Assembly (NCBI GenBank): GCA_963826035.1
Contig: CAWGVZ010000004.1
Location: 682,001 to 746,000, forward strand
Origin: Actinophytocola sp963826035
Lineage (GTDB): Bacteria; Actinomycetota; Actinomycetes; Mycobacteriales; Pseudonocardiaceae
Length of the DNA: 64,000 nucleotides
Reading direction: 5' to 3'
The notes under the pieces are model-generated. The model saw nothing but the letters and a program-made list of their open reading frames with translations. It made no database searches and was not told the origin of the DNA. This document shows positions 25,028 through 33,092 of the stretch, piece after piece. A program made the translations under genes and the position numbers. Position 1 is the stretch's first letter. Every line of letters begins with the position of its first letter.

Positions 25028-26083
25028 ATGGCCGGCTGGCTGGTCCGCACCGCACTCCGGACCACGCTCTCCCAGGTCCGTTACGTCACACCGGTTCACC
25101 CGCGCCGCGCGAGCGGGCTGGTGACCGCCGTCTACCAGCAGGCCGAGCGCGACTTCGGTCTGCTGGCCCCGCCGCTCGCGCTGCACTCCCCCGCGCCTGC
25201 CGTCCTGGCGGCGAGCTGGGCGATGCTGCGCGAGTCGCTGATCGTCGACGGCCACAGTGACCGCGCGGCACGGGAAACGGTCGCCGCGGCCGTGTCGGCC
25301 GGCAACGCCTGTCCCTACTGCGTCGAGGTGCACGGCGCCACCCTGTGGGGGCTCACCCGGAGCGCGGATGCCGGCTCGATGGCCGACGGCGCGCTCGACG
25401 AGGTGACCGACCCGGACACCCGCGCGCTGCTGTCGTGGGCGGGTGGCACGGGCCCGTGGCCGGCCGCCCGGCCCGCGGCGCAGGCCGCGGAGCTGATCGG
25501 TGTCGCCGTGACGTTCCATTATCTCAACCGCATGGTCAGTGTCTTCCTCGGCGAGTCGCCGCTACCGCCGACCGTGCCGGCCGCCGCGCGGGTCCGGGCC
25601 CGGCGCGTGCTCGGCGCGATCATGGGCCGGTCGGCCAGGGGCGCCCGCCCCGGCGCGGCGCTCTCGCTGCTCGACGGAGCACCCGGTCCCGAACCCGAGT
25701 GGGCGGAGGGCAACGCGACGCTGGCGCGGGCGTTCGGGCTCGCGGACGCCGCCGTCGGGGCGGCGCGGATCCCGTCGTCGGTGCGGTCGCTGGTCACGGC
25801 CGAACTATCCACATGGGACGGATCGCCGGCCGGGTTCGGCGGCGACTGGATCGAGGACGCGGTCGCACCACTTCCGTCGGCCGACCGCGCGGCCGCCCGG
25901 CTGGCGCTGCTGACCGCGAAGGCCCCCTACCGGGTGGACGAGAACGTGGTGGCGGAGTTCCGGCGGGCGCAACCCGCCGACTCGGCACTGGTGGAGCTCA
26001 CCGCGTGGGCGGCGCTGACCGCCGCCCGCCACCGCGGTGACAGCATCTGGCAGCGGACCCGCCCGTTCCGAACGGCGCGATAG
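25028..26083 (+). CDS. AhpD-fold protein, two-domain (351 aa)
   Basis: A 351-aa protein with an AhpD redox motif CPYCVEVH near residue 98 (AAAVSAGNACPYCVEVHGAT) and the block VAVTFHYLNRMVSVFLGESP. The C-terminal 180 residues resemble a second, degenerate AhpD-like helical repeat (VTAELSTWDG, ARLALLTAKAPYRVDENVVA) without the CxxC pair. The ATG at 25028 has GAGGGA upstream. It ends the operon, followed by a perfect 22-bp terminator. Similar long AhpD-like proteins often sit beside a short one and a flavin monooxygenase in actinobacteria; the role is not established. Confidence 0.82.
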   Translation: MAGWLVRTALRTTLSQVRYVTPVHPRRASGLVTAVYQQAERDFGLLAPPLALHSPAPAVLAASWAMLRESLIVDGHSDRAARETVAAAVSAGNACPYCVEVHGATLWGLTRSADAGSMADGALDEVTDPDTRALLSWAGGTGPWPAARPAAQAAELIGVAVTFHYLNRMVSVFLGESPLPPTVPAAARVRARRVLGAIMGRSARGARPGAALSLLDGAPGPEPEWAEGNATLARAFGLADAAVGAARIPSSVRSLVTAELSTWDGSPAGFGGDWIEDAVAPLPSADRAAARLALLTAKAPYRVDENVVAEFRRAQPADSALVELTAWAALTAARHRGDSIWQRTRPFRTAR

Positions 26084-26084
26084 C

Positions 26085-26132
26085 CGGCCGGAGAGCCGTC
26101 CCGGCTCCGGAGCCGGGACGGCTCTCCGGCCG
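26085..26132. terminator. Bidirectional terminator, perfect 22-bp stem
   Basis: Arms 26085-26106 and 26111-26132 are perfectly complementary, with a CCGG loop. It begins two bases after the AhpD stop and also serves the convergent SARP gene ending at 26154. Confidence 0.9.
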
Positions 26133-26153
26133 TCCCGGCACGACGAGAGTCGG

Positions 26154-26966
26154 TCAGTGCGCACCGCCGAACACCAGTGTCGTGTCGTCCATCAGGACCT
26201 TGCCACTCAAGATCGCGTGGTGCAGCTGCCTTAGCCGCACCGACGGCTCGACCCCCAGTTGGTCGACCATGTGGGCCCGCAGCCTGCGGAAGGCGTCCAT
26301 CGCCTGCGACGGCCGGCCCGAACGGTAGAGCGCGATCATGTGCTGCCCGCAGAAGTTCTCCATCAGCGGGTGCCTGGCGCACAGCGTGGCCAGCTCGCCG
26401 AGCAACTGGTGGTGCCGGCCGAGCCGCAGATCCGCCTCGATGCGGAGGTGCAGGTCCCCGAGCCGGTTCTCCTCGAGCCGCATGGCGTCGATGGCCAGCA
26501 TCGGTCCGGTCGGGATGTCACTGAGCGCCGGGCCGCGCCACAGGCCGAGCGCCTGGCCGAGTAGCTGGGAGGCCAGCCGGTGGTCATTGGCGTTGACCGC
26601 CTGGCGGCCGGCCGCGGACAGCCGGTCGTAGCGCACCGCGTCCACATCCTCCGGCTCGACATCGAGCAGGTACCCGGACCGACGGGTGATCAGCACTTCC
26701 TTGGGCGTCACCGGGTCGGCCGTGCTCGCCAACGCCGACTGGAGCTTTCTGCGTAACTTGAGGATGTAGGTGTGCAGTGTCGGTATGCCGGTGCGCGGCG
26801 GCCGGTAACCCCAGATCTCCTCGGTCAGCGCCGAGACTGTCACCACGTGACCCGCGTTCAGGGCGAGCATCGCCAACAGCTGGCTCGGCTTGTTCGCGGA
26901 CGGGACAACGGACACACCGGCGACGGTCACCTCCAGCGGACCCAAAACTTTGATCTCTACTCGCAT
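26154..26966 (-). CDS. SARP family transcriptional activator, second copy
   Basis: A 270-aa SARP with the same architecture as the one at 11134-11961. OmpR-like winged helix in residues 1-95 (IKVLGPLEVTVAGVSVVP, SQLLAMLALNAGHVV, LTEEIWGYRPPR) and BTAD domain beyond (DAVRYDRLSAAGRQAV, HMIALYRSGRPSQAMDAFRR). The two proteins are close paralogues throughout. The ATG at 26966 begins the winged-helix domain; upstream in-frame residues are not SARP-like. Transcribed alone, from the region 26967-27224. A second pathway-specific activator of the same type suggests either staged control or control of different operons. Confidence 0.92.
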   Translation of the reverse strand: MRVEIKVLGPLEVTVAGVSVVPSANKPSQLLAMLALNAGHVVTVSALTEEIWGYRPPRTGIPTLHTYILKLRRKLQSALASTADPVTPKEVLITRRSGYLLDVEPEDVDAVRYDRLSAAGRQAVNANDHRLASQLLGQALGLWRGPALSDIPTGPMLAIDAMRLEENRLGDLHLRIEADLRLGRHHQLLGELATLCARHPLMENFCGQHMIALYRSGRPSQAMDAFRRLRAHMVDQLGVEPSVRLRQLHHAILSGKVLMDDTTLVFGGAH

Positions 26967-27224
26967 GACATTCTCAATTCTCAGTATCGTTTGATCACGG
27001 AAACAATTCTCCGGTTTGCACTGAGTCACGACAATCGAACCCCGGACACCACAAGGCGCCCACCTCGTCGAACTCGGCGAGCGGGTCACCCGATCGGTTG
27101 ATTGCTTGGATCTTTATCCGGACAGGAGTGGTCCAAGAAAAGCGTGACACGCCCCTAGTGGAATGTCAAGCATTCTTAAAGAATGATCACAGTATTCCCG
27201 ACGCAATATCCAGATAAGAAAATA
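26967..27224. promoter_or_regulatory. Upstream region of second SARP gene, with small palindrome
   Basis: 258 bases without a gene, visibly more AT-rich than the surroundings, expected to carry the SARP promoter (minus strand). At 27171-27185 there is a 7-bp-armed palindrome, CATTCTT-A-AAGAATG, which could be an operator. I see no other ordered signal. Confidence 0.35.
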
Positions 27225-27273
27225 GTGCGGAATTCGCGAATTCGCACCCCTGGCGAATTCGCGAATTCCGCAC
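27225..27273 (-). terminator. Intrinsic terminator, perfect 21-bp stem
   Basis: Arms 27225-27245 and 27253-27273 are perfectly complementary with a seven-base loop. On the minus strand the stem is followed by CTATTTTCTT, a T-rich tail, so this is a classical intrinsic terminator for the HTH gene ending at 27291. Each arm also contains the self-complementary GAATTCGCGAATTC. Confidence 0.9.
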
Positions 27274-27290
27274 ACAGCCTTGCTTTTCGA

Positions 27291-27494
27291 TCAGCCCCGC
27301 TCTCTTCTCACTGCGGCGATCTCGTACAGCTCGTCCAAGTCGTACTCGGCGCGGCCCGGCCGACCGTATCGGGTGAGCCTGCCCCGGCTCGCCCACTTGC
27401 GCACGGTCGCCTCCGGTACCCCCAGCGCCAACGCCGCCAACTGGGTCGGCACGGTCTTCGGCCGGGTTCCGTCGGCCCTGCTCCCGGTGATCAT
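27291..27494 (-). CDS. Small MerR/AlpA-type helix-turn-helix protein
   Basis: A 67-aa DNA-binding protein. A MerR-type helix-turn-helix occupies most of it: TQLAALALGVPEATVRKWAS, then RGRLTRYGRPGRAEYDLDEL. Such proteins (AlpA/BldC-like or excisionase-like) bind DNA directly. The ATG at 27494 has GGAGG five bases upstream and overlaps the upstream stop (ATGA), so it is coupled to the cysteine-rich protein gene. The longer reading is rejected. The three-gene set 27291-29112 recurs, to my memory, in actinobacterial antibiotic clusters. Confidence 0.82.
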   Translation of the reverse strand: MITGSRADGTRPKTVPTQLAALALGVPEATVRKWASRGRLTRYGRPGRAEYDLDELYEIAAVRRERG

Positions 27495-28168
27495 TCCGCC
27501 TCCGAGGGCGCCGAGCGGCTCTGGTCGAGACCGCGCCGCCCACGCAGCAGCAGCCACTCCGCCGGCGCCACCACGTGCCCGGCGTCGCAGGAGACCCGGT
27601 AGGACAGCTGATCCTCAGTGCCGGACTCGGCCCGGACCAGCTCGCCGCACCCGGACCGCGCGCAGCGACCGAGCTCGACCAGCACACCCTCGTCCGGTCG
27701 CACGACCTGCCGGGCGGACTGCACCAGCACGCCCAGCTCGTCGACCAGATCCGGGGCGGCGGGGTGCCCGGCGAGCCAGTTCAGATGGATCACGAGGAAC
27801 GTGGTGAGCTTGCGGATGCAGGGCTCGTCCGGAGCGGTCACACCGCGTTCGCCGACGACCAGGCCGCACCACGACGCCAGCACCCCGAGGATGTTCGACC
27901 GCGTCGTGACCACCGCCTCGCGCAGCACTATCCCGCGCGGCCGCGAGCCGCTCACCCGCTCCTCCAGCTGGGGTCGGCGCAGGTCGAGCACATGGGCACA
28001 GAGGTCGTACCAGCCGGGCAGCTCGATGAGATCCTCCTCGGCCTGGTCCCGGCAGCCGAGGCAGACCGCCATCCAGGCCCCGACGGGGGTCGGCCTGCTC
28101 TGGCCGCGATGGCGCCTGCTCTGGCAGGCCGGCCGGTCGCGAAGACTCGGCGTCACCATGTCGTCCAC
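27491..28168 (-). CDS. Cysteine-rich conserved protein (OvmZ-like)
   Basis: A 225-aa protein of unknown biochemical role. Possible zinc ligands occur at CLGCRDQ near residue 37, in CARSGCGELV and in RVSCDAGHVV. The central part GIVLREAVVTTRSNILGVLA followed by SWCGLVVGERG is typical of the family annotated OvmZ in Streptomyces clusters; I recall this name with moderate certainty. The GTG at 28168 follows GGGAG by six bases. It lies 29 bases after the ornithine-cyclodeaminase-like gene and is coupled to the small HTH gene, so the three are one operon. Probably a regulator or co-regulator. Confidence 0.7.
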   Translation of the reverse strand: MDDMVTPSLRDRPACQSRRHRGQSRPTPVGAWMAVCLGCRDQAEEDLIELPGWYDLCAHVLDLRRPQLEERVSGSRPRGIVLREAVVTTRSNILGVLASWCGLVVGERGVTAPDEPCIRKLTTFLVIHLNWLAGHPAAPDLVDELGVLVQSARQVVRPDEGVLVELGRCARSGCGELVRAESGTEDQLSYRVSCDAGHVVAPAEWLLLRGRRGLDQSRSAPSEAE

Positions 28169-28197
28169 GGTCTGCTCCCGGTCTGTTCCGAAGGGTC

Positions 28198-29112
28198 TCA
28201 GGGCTCGATCAGCTCGCCGAGCCCGTTGGCCAGCGCAGCACGGCACAACTGGTCGACGAGCAGGGGACTGGGGGTGTCCAGGGAGAGCAGCTCGACGAGC
28301 ACGACGTCCTCGGCGCGCTCGCGGCCGCCGCACGAACCGGCCAGTAGCTGGCCGAGATCGGCCCGGATGCCGGGCGGGCGGCGCCGGTCGCGCCCCGGCC
28401 CCGGCTCGGCGCAGCCCACGTCCGCCAGGTACGTGCGCACGATGGCCCGGTCGGCGCGGTCCGCCAGCCGGCCGAGGTCGTCGACGTAGACCTGGTCGAC
28501 ACCGTCGGTCAGCGACGCCGGCAGATCCTGGCCCGTCGCGTTGACCAGCACGGCGCCGCTGGCCAGCTGGCTCGCCCGAAGCCCGAGCAACTCATCGCGC
28601 AGCAGGTCGCCGACCGCGATGACCAGGTTGGCCCCGAACACGGCCGCAGCGATGTCGCTGACCAGCGAGAACCCGATCCCACGCAGCTCGAGTTGGTCGA
28701 GCACGGACGCCCCGACGGAGGCCGCGGGCCCGGCCAGGTACACCGCGACGTGACTGATGTCCGGCACGTACTGGGCGATGATGGCGAGCTCGTGGTGGGT
28801 CGACCGGCTCGCACCGACCACGGCGGCCGTCACCCCGCCGGACACCAGCAGCTCACGGGCCGCGATCGCGGCCAGCGCGGCCGCGTGGAAGGCCCGCAGG
28901 CTGGCGGCCGGAAGAGTGACCTCGACGTCGGCTGCCTCGAAGAGGATCTCACCGACCTCGCTTTCTTCGGGGCCATCGGGCCGGCCGGCGTCCCCGTCCA
29001 CGCTGCCGATGGTGCGCCCGAGCAGTTCCTCGGCCAGCACGGCGACCGGGTCGATGAGCTGCAGGGCGGCCAGTGCCTCATCGGCCGTGAGGCGCACTAC
29101 GGACCTGGACAT
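28198..29112 (-). CDS. Ornithine cyclodeaminase/mu-crystallin-like protein
   Basis: A 304-aa protein with the layout of the OCD/mu-crystallin family: N-terminal helical part (VVRLTADEALAALQLIDPVA), SLRAFHAAALAAIAARELL, and an altered Rossmann segment AGPAASVGASVLDQLELRGI, then ISLVSDIAAA-like and GAVLVNATGQDLP. The usual GxGxxG fingerprint is degenerate, so NAD binding and catalysis are doubtful. It starts at ATG 29112 with GAGAGG upstream and leads the operon with the OvmZ-like and HTH genes. In this context a sensory or regulatory role seems more likely than amino-acid metabolism; that is inference. Confidence 0.65.
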   Translation of the reverse strand: MSRSVVRLTADEALAALQLIDPVAVLAEELLGRTIGSVDGDAGRPDGPEESEVGEILFEAADVEVTLPAASLRAFHAAALAAIAARELLVSGGVTAAVVGASRSTHHELAIIAQYVPDISHVAVYLAGPAASVGASVLDQLELRGIGFSLVSDIAAAVFGANLVIAVGDLLRDELLGLRASQLASGAVLVNATGQDLPASLTDGVDQVYVDDLGRLADRADRAIVRTYLADVGCAEPGPGRDRRRPPGIRADLGQLLAGSCGGRERAEDVVLVELLSLDTPSPLLVDQLCRAALANGLGELIEP

Positions 29113-29180
29113 CGCACGCCTCTCTACACGCGGGAGCTGGACGAGACCAATCTCCCGAGCACCCCCTTCGATGCTCTATC

Positions 29181-29209
29181 GGTCCGCTATTGGTCGCCGA
29201 TAGCGGACC
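29181..29209. promoter_or_regulatory. Inverted repeat upstream of the DSPWD peptide gene
   Basis: GGTCCGCTAT (29181-29190) and ATAGCGGACC (29200-29209) form a perfect 10-bp inverted repeat with a nine-base gap, in the divergent region 29113-29316. This is a likely operator shared by the peptide gene and the OCD-OvmZ-HTH operon. Confidence 0.5.
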
Positions 29210-29316
29210 AATGAAAGAGCAGAAGGGGACGGAAGGCGAGTGGGACTTGAGTGGTTCTCAAGCGGATCCCGACCCCGCCAGAACCAGACTCCAAGCCAGA
29301 TTTGAGGGGACCTCCC

Positions 29317-29514
29317 ATGTCGAACCGCAGGCTCGCCAAGTCAATTATAGGTACCGTTTTCGGAATTGCCGGCCTTGCATTATCCATTGCGCCTGCCACG
29401 GTCGCGCTGGCCGATTCACCCTGGGACAACCCCGACCCCATTGTCGTCGCGGACTCGCCTTGGGACGGTCCCCACAGCGACTCGACCACCGACGACGATT
29501 CGCCGTGGGACTGA
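29317..29514 (+). CDS. Secreted 65-aa peptide with three DSPWD repeats
   Basis: Unrecognised. Residues 1-32 form a clear signal peptide: basic start MSNRRLAK, hydrophobic core IIGTVFGIAGLALSIAP and a cleavage site after VALA. The predicted mature part is only 33 residues, contains ten aspartates, and carries the motif DSPWD three times (about residues 33-37, 46-50 and 61-65), the last at the very C-terminus. The ATG at 29317 follows a GAGGGG site. It stands alone between the regulator operon and the giant SARP gene, has its own terminator, and has less extreme codon bias than its neighbours. It could be a signal peptide-type effector, a metal-binding peptide or a ribosomal peptide precursor. 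Confidence 0.75.
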   Translation: MSNRRLAKSIIGTVFGIAGLALSIAPATVALADSPWDNPDPIVVADSPWDGPHSDSTTDDDSPWD

Positions 29515-29539
29515 CCCGCACACTTTCCGGCGTGCTCAA

Positions 29540-29586
29540 ATGAATGGCGCTTCCCCCGTATGGTGAACGGGGGAAGCGCCATTCAT
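29540..29586. terminator. Bidirectional terminator, perfect 20-bp stem
   Basis: Arms 29540-29559 and 29567-29586 are perfectly complementary with a seven-base loop. It terminates the peptide gene (ends 29514); its right arm touches the stop codon of the convergent AfsR-like gene. Confidence 0.9.
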
Positions 29587-32500
29587 CACGGTTCGACGCC
29601 GCCGGTGGTGCCGTTCGTGAACAGACAGGACAGCGTGGCCGCCAGCTGCTCGCGCAGCCGGGCGGCTTCCGCCGACTCCACGAACTCCAGCAGCCGCATG
29701 GCGAACTCGACATCGGCGTGCGCCTGACCGGGATCGCCCTGTCCCTGATGGACGTCGGACAGCAGCACCAAAGTCTTGGCGTGCCACAGGTGTGACCCGA
29801 ACTCGGCGAACAGCAGCCGGGCCTCGTCGAGATGTACCGCCCCGGCCGGGCTGTTGCCCCTGGCCAGCTCGATCTCGCCGAGCGCGTGCAGCGCCTGCCC
29901 CTCGATCAGCCGTTCGCCGATCCGGCGGGCCAGCGACAGCGCGTGCCGCAGGGTGGTGTCGGCGTTGTCCAGCCGCCCGGCGCGCTGGCGGACCACACCG
30001 AGCCAGTACAGCGCGTTCGCCTCACCGATCCGGTCCCCGATGTCGCGGACGATCAGCAGCACCCGGTTCAGGGACTGGTGCGCCAGCTCGATCTGATCGG
30101 TGCTGATGTACAGCTCGGCGAACCTGGTCACCACCTGGACCTCGCCGCGCAGGTACCGCACCCGCTGGCAGCAGGCGAGCGCTAGGTCGAGCAGGTGGTG
30201 GGCCCGGTCCGTGTCGCCCTCGGCGATCCAGTGCCGCGCGAGGTTGCGCAGGATGTGCGCCTCACCGACCGGGTCGTCGATCTCACGCATCAGGACCAGT
30301 GCCTCGTCGTACTTGCCCAGCATCGCGGCGGAACGGCCGCGCAGCCGGTCGACCGCGGCCGAGTTGCGCAGTACGAGCGCGCAGCCGGTGGTGTGGCCGT
30401 CCGCGCGGAAGATCGCGAGCGCCCCGTCGAAGCAGCGCTCGGCCTCGTCGAGTCGCTTCTGCAACATGTACATGCTGCCGAGCGAGTAGAGCGTCGCCGC
30501 GCGGCCGGTGCGGTTGCCGGTGCTCTCGGTGATCTCGCCGGCCACCGTGGCGGTCTCACGCCAGTCGTCGAAGTAGCCCTTCACCTCGAACAACGTGACC
30601 GACGTCAGCGCGAGGTCCCAGCACAGGTCGTCGAAGCCGGACTCGGCGGCCTGGTGCACGGCACAGACCAGTGCCCGGCGCTCCGCCTCCCACCACTCGA
30701 TCGGGAAGTCGACGCCGAACGTGCCCCCGCCCGGCGGCTGCCACCTCGGCGCGTCGCTGTGCAGGATCGTGTAGTCGCCGCCGTACTCCTTGCGGTGCGC
30801 CGTCTCGGCGAACACGAGCCAGGCACCGAGCAGCCTGGACATCGCCGCGCGCCGGTCATCGTCCGGATCGCTGGCGACCAGCTGCTCGTGCGCGTACACC
30901 CGGATCAGGTCGTGGAATCGGTACCGCTGGTGCTCGCCCGGATAGTCGACGGTGTCCAGCAGCTGGGCCTCGACCAGGGTCTCCAGCACCTCCTTGGCGT
31001 CGAACGGGTCGACATCGAGCAACGCCGCGGCGGTCCACTCCGCGAAATCGGGCGCCTTGATCAGGGCGAACAACCGGAACAGGGACTTGGCCTCCGGGGA
31101 CAGCACCCGGTAGGTGAGCCAGATGTTGGACCGGACCTCCAGGCCGCGGTGGGTGAACTCGTCCAGCCTGCGTGCGGTGTCCCGCAGGCGGTTGACCAAC
31201 TCCTGGAGCCGCCAGTGCGGGCGTGACGCCAACCGGGCGCCGGCGATGCGCAACGCCAGCGGCAACCCGCCGCACAACGCCACCAGCTCGACGGCCGCCG
31301 GCCGCTCGGTCGCCACCCGCTCCGCGCCGATGATCTTGGACAGCAGCTCCATGGAGCGCTCTTCCTCGAACACGTCCACGTCGACCACGTGGACTCCGGG
31401 CAGCGTGGTGAGCTTGGCCCTGCTGGTGGCGATCACCGCGCAGGTCGGGCTGCCAGGTAACAACGGCAGCGCCTGCTCCTCGCTGGTCAGCCCGTCGAGC
31501 ACGACCAGCAGCCGCTTGTCCGCGACCCGGCCGCGGTACATGTCGGCACGCTCGTCGAGGTCGTCGGGGATGGCCGGGCCGCTGACGCCGAGCGAGCGCA
31601 GGAACCTGGCCAGGATCTGGCCGGTGCCGTCACCGAGGTCGCCACCGAGGTTGCTGTCGGCCACCTGGACGTTCAGGTCGGCGTAGAGGTGGCCGTCCGG
31701 GAACTCGTCGAGCAGCTCGTGGGCCGCCCGGATGGCCAGCGTCGACTTGCCGACCCCGCCCTTGCCGGCGACCGCCACGATGCGCATGCCGTACCGGTTC
31801 TCGTCGAGACCGACCGGCTGGGACAGGATTCGGGTGATCCGCTCGAGCTGGCGCTGCCGGCCGGTGAAGTCGCCGATGGCGGCGGGCAGCTGGCGGGGCA
31901 CGGGCGACGAATTCTCGGCCGTCCGTCTCTGCACGGAGGATCCGATGACGATCGACGAGGTCGAGGCGAGCTCGAGGGCCGGGTCGCTGTTGAGGATGGC
32001 CGCCTCGAGCACCTGCAAGCCCTTTCCCGGCTCGATGCCCAGGTCGTCGACCAGCCGGGCCCGCATGTGCCGGCACGCCTCCAGCGCCTCCGCCTGCCGA
32101 CCGGATCGGTACAGGGCGAGCATCAGCAGCTCGCACAGGCGCTCGCGCAGCGGGTGGGTCTCGGCCTGCGCGGTGAGTTCGCCGACGATCTCCTCGTGCC
32201 GGCCGAGGGACAGGTCGAGGCGGAACCGCTCGGTCAGCGTGCCGAGCCGGGCGTCCTCGAGGCGCGCGGCGCCGCGGCGTACCAGCTCGCTGTCCAGCCC
32301 GGCGAGCGCGGGGCCGCGCCACAGCGAGAGAGCGCTACGCAGGGTGACGGCCGCCTCGGTGATCCGGCCGGCCTCGGTGTGCGCGTGGGAGGAGGCCACC
32401 AGGCCGGCGAACTGCTCGCTGTCCACCTGGGCGGAGGGGACGTCCAACAGGTAGCCAGGGGACCTGGTCTTGATCGTCCATGGTGCGTCCGCGTCGCCGA

Positions 32501-32717
32501 ACAGCTTGCGCAGGCTGGAGATGCAGATCTGGATCTGTGCGCGGACCGTGTATGGCGGCGAAGTGCTCCACACGGCGTCGATGAGCTGCTCTATCGGGGT
32601 GACCCTGTTGGCGTTGAGTGCCAGCATCGCCAGCACGACTCGCTGGCGCGGTCCGCCGATGTCCAGGTCCCGGCCGCACACCGCGGCCTCGAGCGGACCA
32701 AGCAACCTCAGGCCCAA
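29586..32717 (-). CDS. AfsR-like large SARP regulator with NB-ARC and TPR domains
   Basis: A 1043-aa regulator. N-terminal OmpR-like winged helix (LRLLGPLEAAVCGRDLDIGG, AMLALNANRVTP) and BTAD domain to about residue 250, then an NB-ARC ATPase with Walker A GKGGVGKST near residue 315, LLVVLDGL as Walker B and GLPLALRIAGARLA, then a long TPR region in the last 350 residues (RAATLYSLGSMYMLQKRLDE, EANALYWLGVVRQRAGRLDN). This is the AfsR architecture. The TTG at 32717 is chosen because GGGAGGGGG lies five bases upstream; a GTG at 32738 is the alternative. ATP binding and TPR-mediated signalling suggest it integrates a cellular cue above the two short SARPs. Confidence 0.92.
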   Translation of the reverse strand: MGLRLLGPLEAAVCGRDLDIGGPRQRVVLAMLALNANRVTPIEQLIDAVWSTSPPYTVRAQIQICISSLRKLFGDADAPWTIKTRSPGYLLDVPSAQVDSEQFAGLVASSHAHTEAGRITEAAVTLRSALSLWRGPALAGLDSELVRRGAARLEDARLGTLTERFRLDLSLGRHEEIVGELTAQAETHPLRERLCELLMLALYRSGRQAEALEACRHMRARLVDDLGIEPGKGLQVLEAAILNSDPALELASTSSIVIGSSVQRRTAENSSPVPRQLPAAIGDFTGRQRQLERITRILSQPVGLDENRYGMRIVAVAGKGGVGKSTLAIRAAHELLDEFPDGHLYADLNVQVADSNLGGDLGDGTGQILARFLRSLGVSGPAIPDDLDERADMYRGRVADKRLLVVLDGLTSEEQALPLLPGSPTCAVIATSRAKLTTLPGVHVVDVDVFEEERSMELLSKIIGAERVATERPAAVELVALCGGLPLALRIAGARLASRPHWRLQELVNRLRDTARRLDEFTHRGLEVRSNIWLTYRVLSPEAKSLFRLFALIKAPDFAEWTAAALLDVDPFDAKEVLETLVEAQLLDTVDYPGEHQRYRFHDLIRVYAHEQLVASDPDDDRRAAMSRLLGAWLVFAETAHRKEYGGDYTILHSDAPRWQPPGGGTFGVDFPIEWWEAERRALVCAVHQAAESGFDDLCWDLALTSVTLFEVKGYFDDWRETATVAGEITESTGNRTGRAATLYSLGSMYMLQKRLDEAERCFDGALAIFRADGHTTGCALVLRNSAAVDRLRGRSAAMLGKYDEALVLMREIDDPVGEAHILRNLARHWIAEGDTDRAHHLLDLALACCQRVRYLRGEVQVVTRFAELYISTDQIELAHQSLNRVLLIVRDIGDRIGEANALYWLGVVRQRAGRLDNADTTLRHALSLARRIGERLIEGQALHALGEIELARGNSPAGAVHLDEARLLFAEFGSHLWHAKTLVLLSDVHQGQGDPGQAHADVEFAMRLLEFVESAEAARLREQLAATLSCLFTNGTTGGVEP

Positions 32718-33092
32718 GATGTCCCCCTCCCGAACCACACGCCCACATCGGTCCGTGAGACGAGCCCGATCCCCCGACGAGCACACTTACGGCCACACGC
32801 TGAGCAACGCCCGAAAATGTGCCAGTGAGCGCAGGCAGCCAAACCACCATCACACAATTGACGGGACATACTGACGAGAATACTGCAGTCGGAGTAACCG
32901 CAATCGGTTCGTACTGCACATCGACCTCAAGCGAAACTCCACGGTCGCTGGTGTCCGCCCCGCGTGCCGCTCGGCTCCGGCCTGCCGCAAGCCAGAAGAT
33001 GCGACGAGAACGGTCGCCGCTAGATCCTATAACGGCAAGCACCGGCCGCGACCTCACGGTCCCGCGAGCACTCACAGATTGGACGCTGGGCG
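32718..33092. promoter_or_regulatory. 375-bp divergent intergenic region
   Basis: No convincing gene on either strand. It separates the AfsR-like gene (minus) from the HxlR-SCP2 gene (plus) and is more AT-rich than the coding DNA. TTGACG at 32858-32863 followed by AATACT at 32879-32884 is a possible plus-strand promoter with a short 15-base spacer. Nothing else stands out. Confidence 0.4.

Noticed and set aside
28198..29112. Functional ornithine cyclodeaminase
   Set aside because: The dinucleotide-binding fingerprint is degenerate and the context is regulatory, so catalytic annotation is not supported.
29317..29514. Enediyne apoprotein (CagA/NcsA type)
   Set aside because: Mature part is only 33 residues and lacks the roughly 110-residue beta-sandwich and cysteine pattern of chromoprotein apoproteins.
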